DNA from: Siphonodentalium dalli
Taxonomy: Eukaryota > Mollusca > Scaphopoda > Gadilida > Siphonodentaliidae
Length of the DNA stretch: 64,000 nucleotides
Assembly: GCA_032622095.1 (NCBI GenBank)
Contig: CP136066.1
Coordinates: forward strand, 58,684,609 to 58,748,608
Direction: 5' to 3'
In this document: positions 44,929 through 58,992 of the stretch, piece after piece
Numbering within the stretch: the first letter of the stretch is position 1
How the letters are laid out: every line of letters starts with the position of its first letter
Made by a program: the position numbers and the translations under genes
Notes under the pieces: model-generated
The model's database searches: none
What the model saw: only the letters and a program-made list of their open reading frames with translations
Told to the model about the DNA's origin: nothing

Positions 44929-45539
44929 ATCACCTTTCTTAGGTCAACACTCTATCGATGGTTGTCAATGTCACTTTACTCGGATTGATTTCATGTCATT
45001 GATGCACTTAATATTGAAATATGATAATTATAATTGGAACAAGAGTAATAGAATTACCTATCTTCACAATTAAATAATGAATAATCACTTGATTGAAATT
45101 GTGACGTGAAATAATTCATGAGAGGTAGCGACGTTGTACAAACACAAGCTCATTACGCTCGAGTGTTTTACAAAATTATTTCATTTCACCTGTTTAATCA
45201 AGTGATTATTCTGTTTATTATATTCCACAAGAGACATCTGATTAACAAGGAGTCCGAATAATACCGCCATCATACCCATGATGCATGCATTTTGGTAGCG
45301 TGTATGAATACATAACATGCTAGTAAAAGTGACATAATTCACTAGTGAAATTACCATTTGTAATCACTCGAGAAATCAAGGTAAATCACACATAGGAATG
45401 TAATAAAACTAAATAATAAAACATTTATACCATGTGGTCATTAGATCTACCTTCGGGAGTACAAGGATTTTGACAGAAATAGCTCATCAGGGTGCGCAAA
45501 TACAAAGTGCGCGAATTTAAAACTGAGCGAAAAATATAG
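44929..45539. other. Intergenic or intron 20 stretch
   Basis: Includes a diffuse inverted repeat (about 45060-45225: aatcacttgattgaaatt and its complement atttca..tgtttaatcaagtgatt), probably a decayed MITE, and ends of a gcgaatttaaaactgagcg-type element shared with 58329-58992. Confidence 0.45.
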
Positions 45540-46560
45540 GACGATTCATTCATGAATAAGTCATGAAGCTGTGTACCTCAAATTATCGAAGGACAATTCC
45601 TTTATGTGGGAGTCGTGTAGTCGTGTATCTCAAATGATTGAAAGACGATTCCTTTATGTGGGAGTCATGTAGTAGTGTATCTCAAATGAATGAAAGACGA
45701 TTCCTTTATGTGGGAGTCATGTAGTCGTGTATCTCAAATATGATTCCCTTATGTACGTTGTTTATGTCTAATCTTTGAAGGACGATTCCTTCACGTGCAA
45801 TTTATAAATACGTGTATCTCAATTGATATATCTCAAATATGTTTCCCTTATGTACGTCGTGTGTCTCAAATCTTTGCAGGATGATTCCTTCACTTAAGTC
45901 ATGAAAAAGATTGGAGGTTGATTCCCTCATGTAGTTGATGTATCTCAAACAATTGAAGAATTATTTCTTCATCTAAGACATAGGGTGTCCACGTGCCTCA
46001 AACGATTGAAGAACGATTTTTTCATCTAAATCATAGGGTGTCCACATGCCTCAAACGATCTCAATTTAATGAAGAAGTACTTCTTCATGTAAGTCATCTA
46101 TCTCAAATAATTGAATGGTGATTCCTTCATGTAAGGGTTTTAGTGGGACATTAAATAGCCTTGATTCAGAAAAATGACTATTCAAGGACTGAAAAGTGCT
46201 CAGGTTGATGTCATGTTGCCTTGTATCGCCTTGTATTTTTATATTTGCAACACTCGCTGTATGCTTAATTATACATCTCAAAATAAACTAAAATAATTGC
46301 ATAAATAAAGCCTTGAATTTCAAATATAAAGGGTCTTGAAAAACCTTGAAAATTGTTGTAAAATGGCTTTGAATTTCATTTGAACTGTGAAATCATGTAT
46401 CTCAAATAATACATGATGATTTCTTCATGTAAGTCATGTATCTTCGCAGAATTATAATGTCTATTATTTGTCCACTGACAGGGAAAGACACTGATTGCTG
46501 TAAGTCATTTCTCTCAAATAGTTGAAGAATGACGTCTCAAATGGTTGATCCTTCAAATGA
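45540..46560. repeat. 52-bp minisatellite, decaying 3'
   Basis: Units with tttatgtgggagtc start at 45601, 45653 and 45705 (period 52) and contain gtgtatctcaaatgattgaa. Beyond 45740 the same words (tctcaaa, gattccttcatgtaagtcat) recur with irregular spacing up to about 46560. Confidence 0.85.
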
Positions 46561-46732
46561 TTGATTCCACAATCTAATTTGAGTTCAACATCTTGATATA
46601 TTTCATATGTGCCTTCTATTGTCACATGTCTGGTTTGTTGAACATCAGTTGATTTATGTTTTTTGATATATCATATATTTGACATGTGCCTGCCCATGTC
46701 TTCTGAACAGGGGCCAGTCTGGAGGTTTTTTT

Positions 46733-47005
46733 GGGGCTCCCGGTGGCGCAGTTGGTAAAGTACATAGGGAATCAGGGATGACAACATAAGGCGTCCAAGC
46801 TTGTCCAAAACCTGATATGTGCATATTTGTGATTTACGCATAAAAAAGTAACCAGATTTGTGTTGGTATTATGTCCAGTGGAATAATTGTCAAGCGCAAT
46901 TATCCCTCCACTCGGTTTTTCCTACACCAGTTAAGCTGAAAACATCATGATATGGCATAGCTGCTGAAACGACGATAAACCCCACTAAACTGAACCCTAA
47001 CTAAG
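46733..47005 (+). mobile_element. tRNA-derived SINE
   Basis: The head ggctcccggtggcgcagttggtaaag resembles a tRNA 5' end with A box (ggcgcagttggtaaag); the B box region is degenerate. The tail ends ctgaaacgacgataaacccc, actaaactgaac, the conserved 3' domain type found in molluscan and other SINEs. A second head (cctgtggttcagttgttag) is near 36845. It is not a functional tRNA gene. Confidence 0.75.
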
Positions 47006-47059
47006 CAAGCAATAGGGAGACGTGACTTCTCTCAATTTGAGTCCTCCAGGCTGGTCCCT

Positions 47060-50000
47060 GTTTCTTAGACATATATGGGAACTACTTATTTGATATGTGA
47101 ATTCCAGCACAGTATAGACATAGTTTATTACGAATGCCAGATAAATGAAATCTACACTTTGTCGTATATTATACATCCATATCCACGTGAAATATCGACC
47201 GATAATTGAATGTGAAATCCATCAGTCACATATAGGCATTTGTTTGTCATGAATATCAGATGCTTGATCTCAGCTCTTTTTTATTATATATTATACATCC
47301 CTATCCATGTGAGATATCAACTGATAATTCAATGTGAAGTCCAGCAGAATCTCATGTAGACTTACTGGTAGTTTGTTAAGAATATCAGATGATTGAAATC
47401 AGATCTTTGTTATGTTATACATCTCTATCTAAGTGAGATGTCGACCGATAATTGAATTTGAAATCCAACCGTGCACATACAGACATACCGGTAGTTTGTC
47501 ATCAATATCAGATGATTGAAATCTGCACTTTGTTATATATTATACATCCCAACCCATGTGAGGTCTCAACCGATAATTTAATGTTTAATCCAGCCGAGTC
47601 ACATACCGGTAGTTTGTCATCAATATCAGATGATTCAAATATGCTCTTTGTCATTTATTATACAGCCCTATCCATGTGAGGTGTCACTCGATAATTGAAT
47701 GTGAAATCTACCAGAGTCACATATGGACATACCAGTAGTTTGTCATGAATATCAGATGATTGAAATCTGCACTTTGTTATATATTGCACATCCCAACCCA
47801 AGTGAGGCATCGACCAATAATTTAATGTGAAATGCAGCAGTCAGATATAGACAAACCGGTAGTTTGTTAAGAATGTCAGATGATTGAAATCTGCACTTCA
47901 TTATATTTTATACATCCCCATCCACGTGAAATATCGACCGATAATATAATGTGAAATCCAGCCATGTCACATATAGACATACCGGTAGTTTGTTAAGAAT
48001 ATCAGATGATTAAAATCTGCACTTGGTTATATCCCAACCCATGTGAAACCTCTTCCGATAATTTCATCCCAACCCATGTGAAACATCTCCCGATAATTGA
48101 ATGAGATATCCAGCAAGGTCACATATAGACATACTGGTAGTTTGTTAAGAATAGCAGATGATTAAAATCGGCACTTTATTATATTTTATACGTCCATATC
48201 CACGTGAAATATCGACCGATAATTTGATGTGAAATCCAGCAGTCACATATAGACATACCGGCAGTTTGTTCAGAATATCAGATGATTGAAATCTGCACCT
48301 TTGTTTTATGTTTTACATCCCTATCCACATGAGATAACGACCGATAATTTGATGTGAAATCTAGCAGTCAGATATAGACATACCAGTAGTTTGTTCAGAA
48401 TATCAGATGATTGAAATCTGCACCTTTGTTTTATGTTATACAACCCTATCCACATGAGATAACGACCGATAATTTAATATGAAATCCAGCAGTCACATAT
48501 AGACATACCGGCAGTTTGTTCAGAATATCAGATGATTGAAATCTGTGCTTTGTTATATATTATGCATCACAACCCACGTGAGGTATCAACAGATAATTTA
48601 ATGTGAAATCCAGCAGTCAGATATAGACATACCGGCAGTTTGTTCAGAATATCAGATGATTGAAATCTGTACTTTGTTATATATTATACATCCCAACCCA
48701 CGTGAGGTATCAACAGAACATTTAATGTGATATCCAGCAGTCAGATATAGACATACCGGTAGTTTGTCCTCAATATCAGATGATGGAAATCTGTTCATTA
48801 TTATATTTATACATCCCTATCCACATGAGATATCGACCGATAATTTAATGTGAAATCCAACCATTTCACATATAGACATACCGGTTGTTTGTCATGAATA
48901 CCAGATGATTGAAATCTGTACTTTGTTACATATTATGCATCCCAACCCATTTGAGGTATCAACAGAAAATTTAATGTGATATCCAGCAGTCACATATAGA
49001 CCGATAATTTTATGTGAAATCTGACCATGTCACATATAGACATACCGGTAGTTTGTTAAGAATATCAGATGATTGAAATCTGCACCTTTGTTTTATGTTA
49101 TGCATCCCTATCCACATGAGATATTGGCCGATAATTTAATGTGAAATCCAACCATTTCACATATAGACATACCGGTAGTTTGTCATGAATACCAGATGAT
49201 TGAAATCTGTACTTTGTTACATATTATGAATCCCAACCCATTTGAGGTATCAACAGAAAATTTAATGTGACATCCAGCAGTCACATAGAGACCGATAATT
49301 TAATGTGAAATCCGACCATGTCACATATAGACATACCGGTTGTTTGCCATGAATATCAGATGATTGAAATCTCTACTTTATTATACTTTATACATCCCTA
49401 TCCACATGAGATATCGACAGATAAGTTAATGTGAAATCCAGCAGTCACATATAGACCGATAATTTAATGTGAAATCCGACCATGTCACATATAGACATAC
49501 CGGTAGTTTGTCATGAATATCAGATGATTAAAATCTCTACTTTATTATACTTTATACATCCCTATCCACATGAGATATCGGCCGATAATTTAATGTGAAA
49601 TCCAACCATTTCACATATAGACATACCGGTAGTTTGTCATGAATACCAGATGATTGAAATCTGTACTTTGTTACATATTATGAATCCCAACCCATTTGAG
49701 GTATCAACAGAAAATTTAATGTGACATCCAGCAGTCACATAGAGACCGATAATTTAATGTGAAATCCGACCATGTCACATATAGACATACCGGTTGTTTG
49801 CCATGAATATCAGATGATTGAAATCTCTACTTTATTATACTTTATACATCCCTATCCACATGAGATATCGACAGATAAGTTAATGTGAAATCCAGCAGTC
49901 ACATATAGACCGATAATTTAATGTGAAATCCGACCATGTCACATATAGACATACCGGTTGTTTGCCATGAATATCAGATGATTGAAATGTCTACTTTATT

Positions 50001-51470
50001 ATACTTTATACATCCCTATCCACATGAGATATCAGATGATTAGAAATCTGTACTTTGTTATATATTATGCATCCCAACCCAAGTGAGGTATCAACAGAAC
50101 ATTTAATGTGATATCCAGCAGTCAGATATAGACATACCAGTAGTTTGTTAAGAATATCAGATGATTGAAATCTGCACCTTTGTTTTATGTTATACATCCC
50201 TATCCGCATGAGATATTGGCCGATAATTTAATATGAAATCCAGCAGTCAGATATAGACATACCGGTAGTTTGTTAAGAATATCAGATGATTGAAATCTGT
50301 ACTTTGTTATATATTATGCATCCCAACCCACGTGAGGTATCAACAGAACATTTAATGTGATATCCAGCAGTCAGATATAGACATACCAGTAGTTTGTTAA
50401 GAATATCAGATGATTGAAATCTGCACCTTTGTTTTATGTTTTACATCCCTATCCACATGAGATATCGACCGATAATTTAATGTGAAATCCAGCAGTCAGA
50501 TATAGACATACCGGTAGTTTGTTAAGAATATCAGATGATTGAAATCTGTACTTTGTTATATATTATGCATCCCAACCCACGTGAGGTATCAACAGAACAT
50601 TTAATGTGATATCCAGCAGTCAGATATAGACATACCAGTAGTTTGTTAAGAATATCAGATGATTGAAATCTGCACCTTTGTTTTATGTTTTACATCCCTA
50701 TCCACATGAGATATCGACCGATAATTTAATGTGAAATCCAGCAGTCAGATATAGACATACCGGTAGTTTGTTAAGAATATCAGATGATTGAAATCTGTAC
50801 TTTGTTATATATTATGCATCCCAACCCACGTGAGGTATCAACAGAACATTTAATGTGATATCCAGCAGTCAGATATAGACATACCAGTAGTTTGTTAAGG
50901 ATATCAGATGATTGAAATCTGTACTTTGTTACATATTATGCATGTGAGATATCAACAGATAATTTAATGTGATATATATTAATATACACTTCAACAGTGT
51001 AAAATGCCAAATATACTAGATTAATTTAATGTCGCCATGTAGAAATTCCAACATATAGTTTAGACATCTGGTTATGAACTTGATGTTCCAAGAGTGCTTG
51101 TATATATATTGCTGTGGTAAATATATTTAATCCCAGTGTACATTTCCATGATGTATAATTCCATATGTGCCATCAACAGATAATTTAATGTGAAATCAAG
51201 CAGTCACATATAGACATACCGGTAATTTGTTAAGAATATCAGATGATTGAAATCTGTACTTTGTTATATATTATACATCCCAACCCAAGTGAGGCATCAA
51301 CAGATAATTTAATGTGAAATCAAGCAGTCACATATAGACATACCGGTTGTTTGTCCTCAATATCAGATGATGGAAATCTGTTCTTTATTATATTTATACA
51401 TCCCTATCCACGTGAGATATCGACCCTAATTTAATGTGAAATCCAACCATTTCACATATAGCCTACATGT
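47060..51470. repeat. ~124-bp satellite array with higher-order repeats
   Basis: About 35 monomers. Consensus words: tttaatgtgaaatccagcag, tatagacataccggtagttt, aatatcagatgattgaaatc, tacatccctatccacatgag. Between 50100 and 50890 the array is a near-identical dimer of about 249 bp (type A: gcacctttgttttatg; type B: gtactttgttatatattatg). Between 49200 and 50010 a 454-bp unit repeats almost exactly (spacing read at 49201 and 49655). Edge monomers are more diverged. Confidence 0.95.
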
Positions 51471-54400
51471 ACATGTCCATGTAGATGCAGCAAGTTTACT
51501 GCTTATGTACACAGTGACAGTATACCATTCCATATATAGCATATCATGGCAATACTGCCCTGATACGTACTTCTATAACTGCTATTCAAAGTCTACCATA
51601 TTTAGGCCATTTTTGGTCTGACTACATGCCTTGTCTATATTGATGTGGCAAATACTAATATACACTCCAATAGTGTAAAATGCCAAATATAGTAGATTAA
51701 TTTAGTGTTGCCATATAGAAATTCCAACATATAGTTTAGACAGTAAACCTTTATATAAGGTTATATAATATGAACTTGATGTGAAATTCCAGGAGTGCTG
51801 TCTTTATCGCGGTTCAAATATATTTAACCCTCGTGTGCATTAACTACATTTCCATAATGTGTAATTCCATATCGCCCAAGCGTACATGTACATGCCTTGT
51901 CTATGTTAATGCACAGCGAGTATACCGCTTATGTACACTATACCATTCCACAGACACCATGTCAGGGCAGTATCATAAAACTAGATTATTTAGTGTCGCC
52001 ATGTAAAAATTCCAATATGTAGTTCAGACAGTAAGCCTTTACTAAGGTTAATATAATATGAACTTGATGTGAAATTCCAAGAGTGCTTGACTCTATATTA
52101 CTGTGGTAAATATATTTAACCCCTGTGTACATTTCCCATATTGTACAATTCCCTATGTGCCACATTGCCCTGGCCTACATGTACATGTATTTGCTGATGC
52201 AACAAGTATACCGCTTATGTACACAGTGACAGTATACCATTCCATATATAGCATATCAGGGCAGTACCGCCCTGATATGTATTTCTATAACTGCTATTCA
52301 AAGTCTACCATATTTAGGCCATTTTTGCTCTGACCACATGTACATAATTTGTTTATATTGATGTGGCAAATACTAATATACACTCCAATAGTGTAAAATG
52401 CCAAATACATGTATACTAGATTAATTTAGTTTTGCCATGTAGAAATTCCAACTTATAGTTTAGACACTAAGCCGTTATATAAGGTTATATAATATGACTT
52501 TGATGTGAAATTCCAGGATTGCTTGTCTATATTGCTGTGTTAAATATATTTAACGTTCATGTACATTAACTACATTTCCATAATGTGTAATTCCATATCG
52601 CCCTAGCCTACATGTACATGCCTTGTCTATGTTAATGCACAGCAAGTATACCGCTTATGTACACTATACCATAATACCATTCCATATACATGTACACCAT
52701 GTCAGGGCAGTTTCGTAAAACTAGATTATTTAGTGTCGCCATGTAAAAATTCCAATATATAGTTTAGACAGTAAGCATTTACTAAGGTTATATAATATGA
52801 ACTTGATGTGAAATTCCAAGAGTGCTTGACTCTATATTGCTGTGGTAAATATATTTAACCCCTGTGTACAATTCCCTATGTGCCACATTGCCCTGGCCTA
52901 CATGTACATGTATTTGCTGATGCAGGAAGTATGCCGCTTATGTACACAGTGACAGTATTCCATTCCATATATAGCATATCAGGGCAGTACGGCCCTGATA
53001 TGTATTGCTATAACTTACTATTCCAAGTCTAACATATTTAGGCCATTTTTGCTCTGACAACATTGCTTGAGTCTATATTGCTGTGGTAAATATATTTAAC
53101 CCCTGTGTACATTTCCCATAGAGTACAATTCCATATGTGCCACATTGCCCTGACCTACATGTACATGTCTATGCTGATGCAGCAAGTATACCGATTGTGA
53201 AAGTATACCATTCCATATATACCATATCGGGGCAGTACCGCCCTGATTAGTGATGAGCCGCTAATCTGGAACGACAATCGGAATCGGCCGATTGTGGCCC
53301 ATCGGATGACAATCGGTACACGGGTTTCAACATCGGCATTTCCGATTGTCTAAATAAAAATCAGGTGCTTGTTTTTCTTCAATAAACTGTTATAAATATG
53401 ACGATGTTTTGTTGAATAAATGACCAGTAAACATGGGGAAAGTGATTTGCCAAACACAAACTTTATATACATGTATAGCCATGTCCTCTTCAATACCCCG
53501 GCCGTACCTGGGTCTATGTTTGAACAATATATTACAGTGGGGATCGCGGGGAAGCATGTGACACTTTGGGTTAGAGCCAGGCTGCGATGATGACACCGTG
53601 ATTGCGCGTAATCATAAATTATATGATGATGTACACAAATTACATCTCATGGGACTCATGTACGTCGATACGTAACTTTATTGTTCGTCAACATGTAGAC
53701 ATTTTGATTTATGTATGTCAGACTATCAAAAATCAAAATGTATGCATACGCAGCACAACAAATCTATCTATATAGTACACACAGCGTAAAACAGGTATAA
53801 ACTGTGGAAACCGAAAGTGCATGTCACGTGATATTTAATTGCGCAGCTGACTTCACTGTTTGTTCAATTAAATTGAGCACATTATAACATGTGTATCAGT
53901 TGTCAGGACGCAGGAATAAAAAACTGTACAAGCATTAATAGTCAGATATTAAAAATAATTAAAGAAATTTATTTATTAATTTTACTATCTGTAATTAATC
54001 TTTTCAAAGTCTTTCACCCAACACAGCTTTCCATTAATGATTAACTTTAAATAGTCGAAGACAATGTCATTCCATCCAATCAGCCTCATGTGACGTCACG
54101 TATAGGTCACCACCAATGATTATTTTGATGACCATGCCGAAATCGACAATCAAATCGTGTCTGCGAAATTGACATGAACATGGTGTAACTTGTAACTAGT
54201 TCAGTCGGCTCATTTCCTTTGATGTGATGTCTTTGAATTTGGATCAAAGAAAAATGCCGTTTGATGAATTGTTATAAAAAACTGGCCGTGGATATGTTGT
54301 CATACACGTGGCTACATCAAACTTTCAAACAATTTGTTGTGGAATAGCCTATAATACATGGGTAAGTTAATGCATTTCATCGTCGATACAATACATGTAC

Positions 54401-55850
54401 CACAGCCTCTGCAGGGCATGTGCCTGTTTTCGGTCACACGTCGCCCATACCTACCTATATACTTACCCAAACGTATACTTATGTATACTGGCATATTACT
54501 ACGGTTGTTGCTTGCTTCTAATTCTAAGTATTATATAACACATATAACATATTCTGGTATAATTATTACAATAATCGGAATCGGCACCTGAATCGGCCGA
54601 TTGTGATCTCAAATAATCGGCAATCGGCTCATCACTAGCCCTGATATGTATTTCTATAACTTACTATTCCAAGTCTACCATATTTAGGCTATTTTTGCTC
54701 TTGTCTACATGTACATACCTTGTCTATATTGATATGGCATGTACTACTATGCACTTCAACAGTGTAATATGCTCAATATACTTGAATAATTTAGTGTTAT
54801 CATGTAGAAATTCCAACATATAGTTTAGACATTAAGCCTTTATCTGAGGTTATATAATATGAACTGGATGTGAATGAAATTCCTGAAGTGTTTGTCTATA
54901 TATTGCTGTGATAAATATATTTAACCCTCGTGTACATTAACTACATTTACATAATGTGTAATTCAATATTGCCCTAGCCTACATTTACATGCCTTGTCTA
55001 TGTTTATGTGGCAAGTATACCGCTTATGTACACCATACCTTTCCATATACACCATATCAGGACTATATGATAGGAAAACTAGATTATTTAGTGTCGCCAC
55101 GTAAAAATTCCAACATATAATTTAGACAACTGGTAAGCCTTTATATATGATTATATAATATGAACTCAATGTGAAATTCCAAGAGTGCTTGTCTATATAT
55201 TGCTGTGATAAATATATTTAACCCCAATGTACTTTTCCCATAGTGTACAATTTCCTATGTGCACATTGCCCTAGCCTAAATGTACATGTCTATGTTGATG
55301 CATCAATCATACCCCTTATGTACATTATACCATTCCATATATCATATCAGGACAGTGTTACCCTAGCGTAAACTCTTCATCACTTCCACATACATGTATG
55401 TGAAATTTCAACATATATTATAGTTTACATAGCAGTCCTTACATACTAGTAATGTTAAATTCCACCAGCAATGATCAATGTTTACATGAAGAAATTTAAC
55501 AACTCTTGTTTTCAGCCTGCAGGCCCAACCCCCATAAACATCTGTTGATGCAGTAAATATACTGTTTATGTACACTGAGACAGTATACCATTCCATATAC
55601 ACCATATCAGGGCAGTGTTGCCTTTGCCTACACTCTTCATTACTTCCCAATATGTGAAATTTCAACATATATTATAGTTTACATAGAAGCCCTCACATAA
55701 TGTGAAATTCCATCTGAGTCTGATCTATACTTATATGAAGAAAAATTTAACAACCCTTGCCAACAGCCCTGATATGTACTGCTATAGCTTGCTATATATA
55801 GGCCATTATTCCCCTGACTGCATGTAAATGCCTTGTCTATATAGGTGTAG
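51471..55850. repeat. ~715-bp tandem repeat array (two diverged half units)
   Basis: Marker gcttatgtacacagtgacag recurs at about 51502, 52214 and 52937 (712 and 723 bp). Half units of about 355 bp share cttatgtacac..ataccattcc, agattaatttagtgt.gccat, gatgtgaaattcca and gtaaatatatttaaccc. The array continues, more diverged, after a transposon insertion at 53248-54637. Some words (gtgaaattcc) echo the neighbouring 124-bp satellite. Confidence 0.88.
53248..54637. mobile_element. hAT-like element inserted in the satellite array
   Basis: Ends TAGTGATGAGCCG and CGGCTCATCACTA, followed inward by aatcgg/ccgatt repeats. Perfect 8-bp flanks gccctgat (53240-53247 and 54638-54645), and the satellite sequence continues across them. 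1390 bp; no transposase frame recognised. Confidence 0.88.
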
Positions 55851-55854
55851 CAAG

Positions 55855-56045
55855 TAATGCCCTAAGTAATCGACCCCTTAACCATAGCAGAATTATGGGT
55901 AACTTTTCAGGATTTAGTCGGAAATATGGCTTGTTGCCATTCATCGGAAAGCTCTCGGGGAGAGCTTTCGATGAATGACTAAATCCTGAAAAGTTACCCA
56001 TAATTCTGCTGTGGTTAAAGAGTCGATTAATTAGGGCATTACTGT
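55855..56045. mobile_element. TA-type palindromic MITE
   Basis: taatgccctaagtaatcgac at the left and ttaattagggcattactg at the right, with arms extending to cttttcaggatttagtcgg. Nearly a full foldback; the left terminus is slightly damaged. Confidence 0.8.
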
Positions 56046-56049
56046 AGCA

Positions 56050-57090
56050 AGTTAGCTCTTGTGTGCACACTAACCAGTCTCTTTGAACAGCCGGCCAAAC
56101 TCCTATCGGATGTATGTCTCTGGATGTGTCCATTATATTTCATATCTATGACCACACAGCATTCCCAACATGATGTAATAAACAGTTTCCAAATATGGAG
56201 TGAATTCCTGGCATTGTAAATGCTTGTGAGAATTGTAGTATTTAGAAATAGTTATAAATACAACAAGATGCGAAAGAATAATCAGTCATGAATATCGCTG
56301 ACTGATAAAAACTCGAAGATGATGTTTCCTATATTGCGATGAGTAAAATGAATTATGGATATATCGCCTGTATTCAGTTTTCCAACAATACATGTAGTTG
56401 AGTTTGACAATGCGTGGGAAAATTGTCAACAAGTCATTGACATCTGATCTGTGAAGTGATCCGTTATGACATAAACCAATGAAATTGTGCATAGTCTGTG
56501 CCACTCTCCAATGAAATGGAGGGAATCCCTTCAATACAGAAACTAATTTTAATAGAGACATCTAGCGACGTACATCTGATAGGAGCTTCGTCGGCTTTTT
56601 AATGAGACTGCACACTAACAAGTGACATTGCCCCCATCTACACTGTCTGTGACAGGGATATTCCCTATAATGAAAATAATTTAGCGAGGTTGGTTCGCGA
56701 GCATGCGGTGGGAGGTGGATGGGCATCTATAGATGGTGATAGTGTGATAACTTGAACAAATATCAGATGATTATGTTGATATTCTGTATATATGAGACTT
56801 GCTCAACAATGTCTTCATCAAGTTTGAAAACCCGGCAAGGTCTGCCTAGTTTGGGTGGAGTTTTGGCCCTTAATTAGTTAATTTTTGTGAATTTTTATCT
56901 TATCACAATAACTTTGGTGAGGTCGGTTCGCGGAGAAATATTTGGTATCAGACTTCCTCAACAGTTTTGTGTATGATAACCAGTTATAAATAATTCATTT
57001 TCAATCCAAGTCCATGTTCGGCATAGCTACAACTCGACCCCGCATCTCTGATGTGATTCTTGTTTATGTTCATGTCAAAATAGCTATAGC
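56050..57090. other. Unassigned stretch between MITEs
   Basis: Contains two weakly similar ggt.ggttcgcg blocks (about 56690 and 56925) but no identifiable gene. Confidence 0.35.
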
Positions 57091-57092
57091 TA

Positions 57093-57287
57093 CAGTAATG
57101 CCCTAAATAATCGACTCCTTAACCACAGCAGAATTATGGGTAACTTTTCAGGATTAAGTCGGAAATATGGCTTGTTGCCATATGAGAGCTTTCCGATGAA
57201 TGACAACAAGCCATATTTCTGACTAAATCCTGAAAAATTACCCATAATTCTGCTGTGGTTAAAAGTCGATTATTTAGGGCATTACTG
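57093..57287. mobile_element. TA-type palindromic MITE
   Basis: CAGTAATGCCCTAAATAATC and, inverted, ATTATTTAGGGCATTACTG, with TA at 57091-57092 and 57288-57289. TA duplication and CAGT ends are Tc1/mariner-like. Confidence 0.85.
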
Positions 57288-57459
57288 TAGTGTACACAAT
57301 TTGCAATTCCATACTATATTTAATCTGTGTCAATATTTAACTATACTCCATCATCACTATTCCCCCATATGTGAAATTCCAACATGGCTATAGTTTAGGA
57401 AGTAATCCTTGGTCTAAATTTATGGAATGAAAACTTCCAAAATCCTGATACATATATGT

Positions 57460-57621
57460 GTTATATACACAATGTGTTTGTACCGATTCATGTATCGCAA
57501 CGAGGCCCGTTTTCGTTGTCATATAGCAACGAGGTGACCTTGGTCGCCGAGTCACTATATGACCATGAAAACGAGCCGAGTCACATTACATGAATCGGTA
57601 CAAACACATTGTGTGTGTAAC
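57460..57621. mobile_element. Short MITE with ~35-bp terminal inverted repeats
   Basis: acacaatgtgtttgtaccga at the left and tcggtacaaacacattgtgt at the right are inverted copies. The interior has gcaacgaggcccgttttcgt and its near complement. Confidence 0.75.
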
Positions 57622-58328
57622 AAATCTATCTACGAATCATGTGACAGAATCCACCACATATTTATCTACAAATCACGTGACAGAATCCACCTACATTTGA
57701 GGAGTTTTTTAAATGACAAAATCGTTGAATTTGTGTTCGATCATTAGCTTTCTTCAGTAAGTTCTCCCAACATCCAAAAGTAACAGTGTCACGTGATTTT
57801 CTCGATTTGCTAAATTCTCCCAACCTGCAAAAAAAAGTATTTAAAGTATGTAATGTGTGTTATGTAACAAGATAAATTTAAGTACGTAGCTAAATGTATA
57901 ACAAATCATTCCAGTATTTGAATAATTTTGATTTGAATATAATTCCTGAATTATAAATGGTTGATAGAATATGGTTATTGGTATTCTCTCTTTAAAACTG
58001 TATACATATTTCCTTCTCAACATTGACAAAGAGAACACATTATCGCATACAAACATAGCACTTGCGCTACATGATCTTGTATAATTTATAAGAATTATTA
58101 TAGCTAATATTAAGTTTGTTCATGCACTCTTTAGATTAGTTGAACCAATGATGTGCACAATATAATGGCTATACAAATCTTTGTAAGAGAAACTGTAATA
58201 GCATAAGGTGAACATTTTGAAAAAATTCTGATCAGCATGTTTGCATGGGTACAGATCGAACGATATTGGCATTCATTGTCATCTTCATCAGACGACTATA
58301 GACCAAGTTTATACTCCAATTCTATATA

Positions 58329-58992
58329 CCTTACTTCTATTTAAATTCGTGCAGTACTATTTTTCATGTACCCATTGGTGTGCGAATTTAAAACTAAGTA
58401 AAAAATAGCACTTATATTTACATATGGGCAACCAATCAATCTCAACGCCATTAATCAATGTACGTATAAAGCAATAAATCATGGTTAGATCTATGATGTT
58501 GAAATGCTTCTAAGAAATGCACATATTCCAGAATGAAAGCGTGTCTCCATATTTCTACCCTGGGTGACACTGGTCAAACATTCTTTATAGTTATGTAATT
58601 AAAATACACGCAACCATACAATAGTTGATTTGTTTTCTAAAGTCAACAACCTATTTAGATACATGGTTATGGTTTTACTTCTTTCGAGTTCAATTCCATG
58701 ATGTTCATAAATATTTATTAAATATAAATATGCTTATTTGGACCATAGAAAAGCACCCATCTTCACAACAAAATTATTACTCAGTTGTGTTCAATTGGAT
58801 GAAATTTTTTTTTTTGAGGTGGTCTTTGATATGCCGGGTAGACATGTATCTTCAGTGATAATTAAGAACTGAAACATGACTTTTATGAAAAATATATATT
58901 TGTCAGTTTGGAATTCGCACAGCCGAATTCAAAGTACGTGAATTCAAAACTGACCGAAAAATAGAAGTGAGCGAATTTAAATACAAATAAGG
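58329..58992. mobile_element. TA-flanked MITE with CCTTA ends
   Basis: Left CCTTACTTCTATTTAAATTCG-like end; right gcgaatttaaatacaaataagg. TA lies outside both ends (58327-58328 and 58993-58994). Subterminal ctatttttc/gaaaaatag repeats. Related ends at 44380-44480 and 45490-45545. Confidence 0.7.

Noticed and set aside
46733-46810. Possible tRNA gene
   Set aside because: Only the A-box half resembles a tRNA; the B box and acceptor stem are absent and the 3' tail is that of a SINE.
45590-51470. CRISPR-like regular repeats
   Set aside because: Direct head-to-tail satellites with no unique spacers, in a eukaryotic context.
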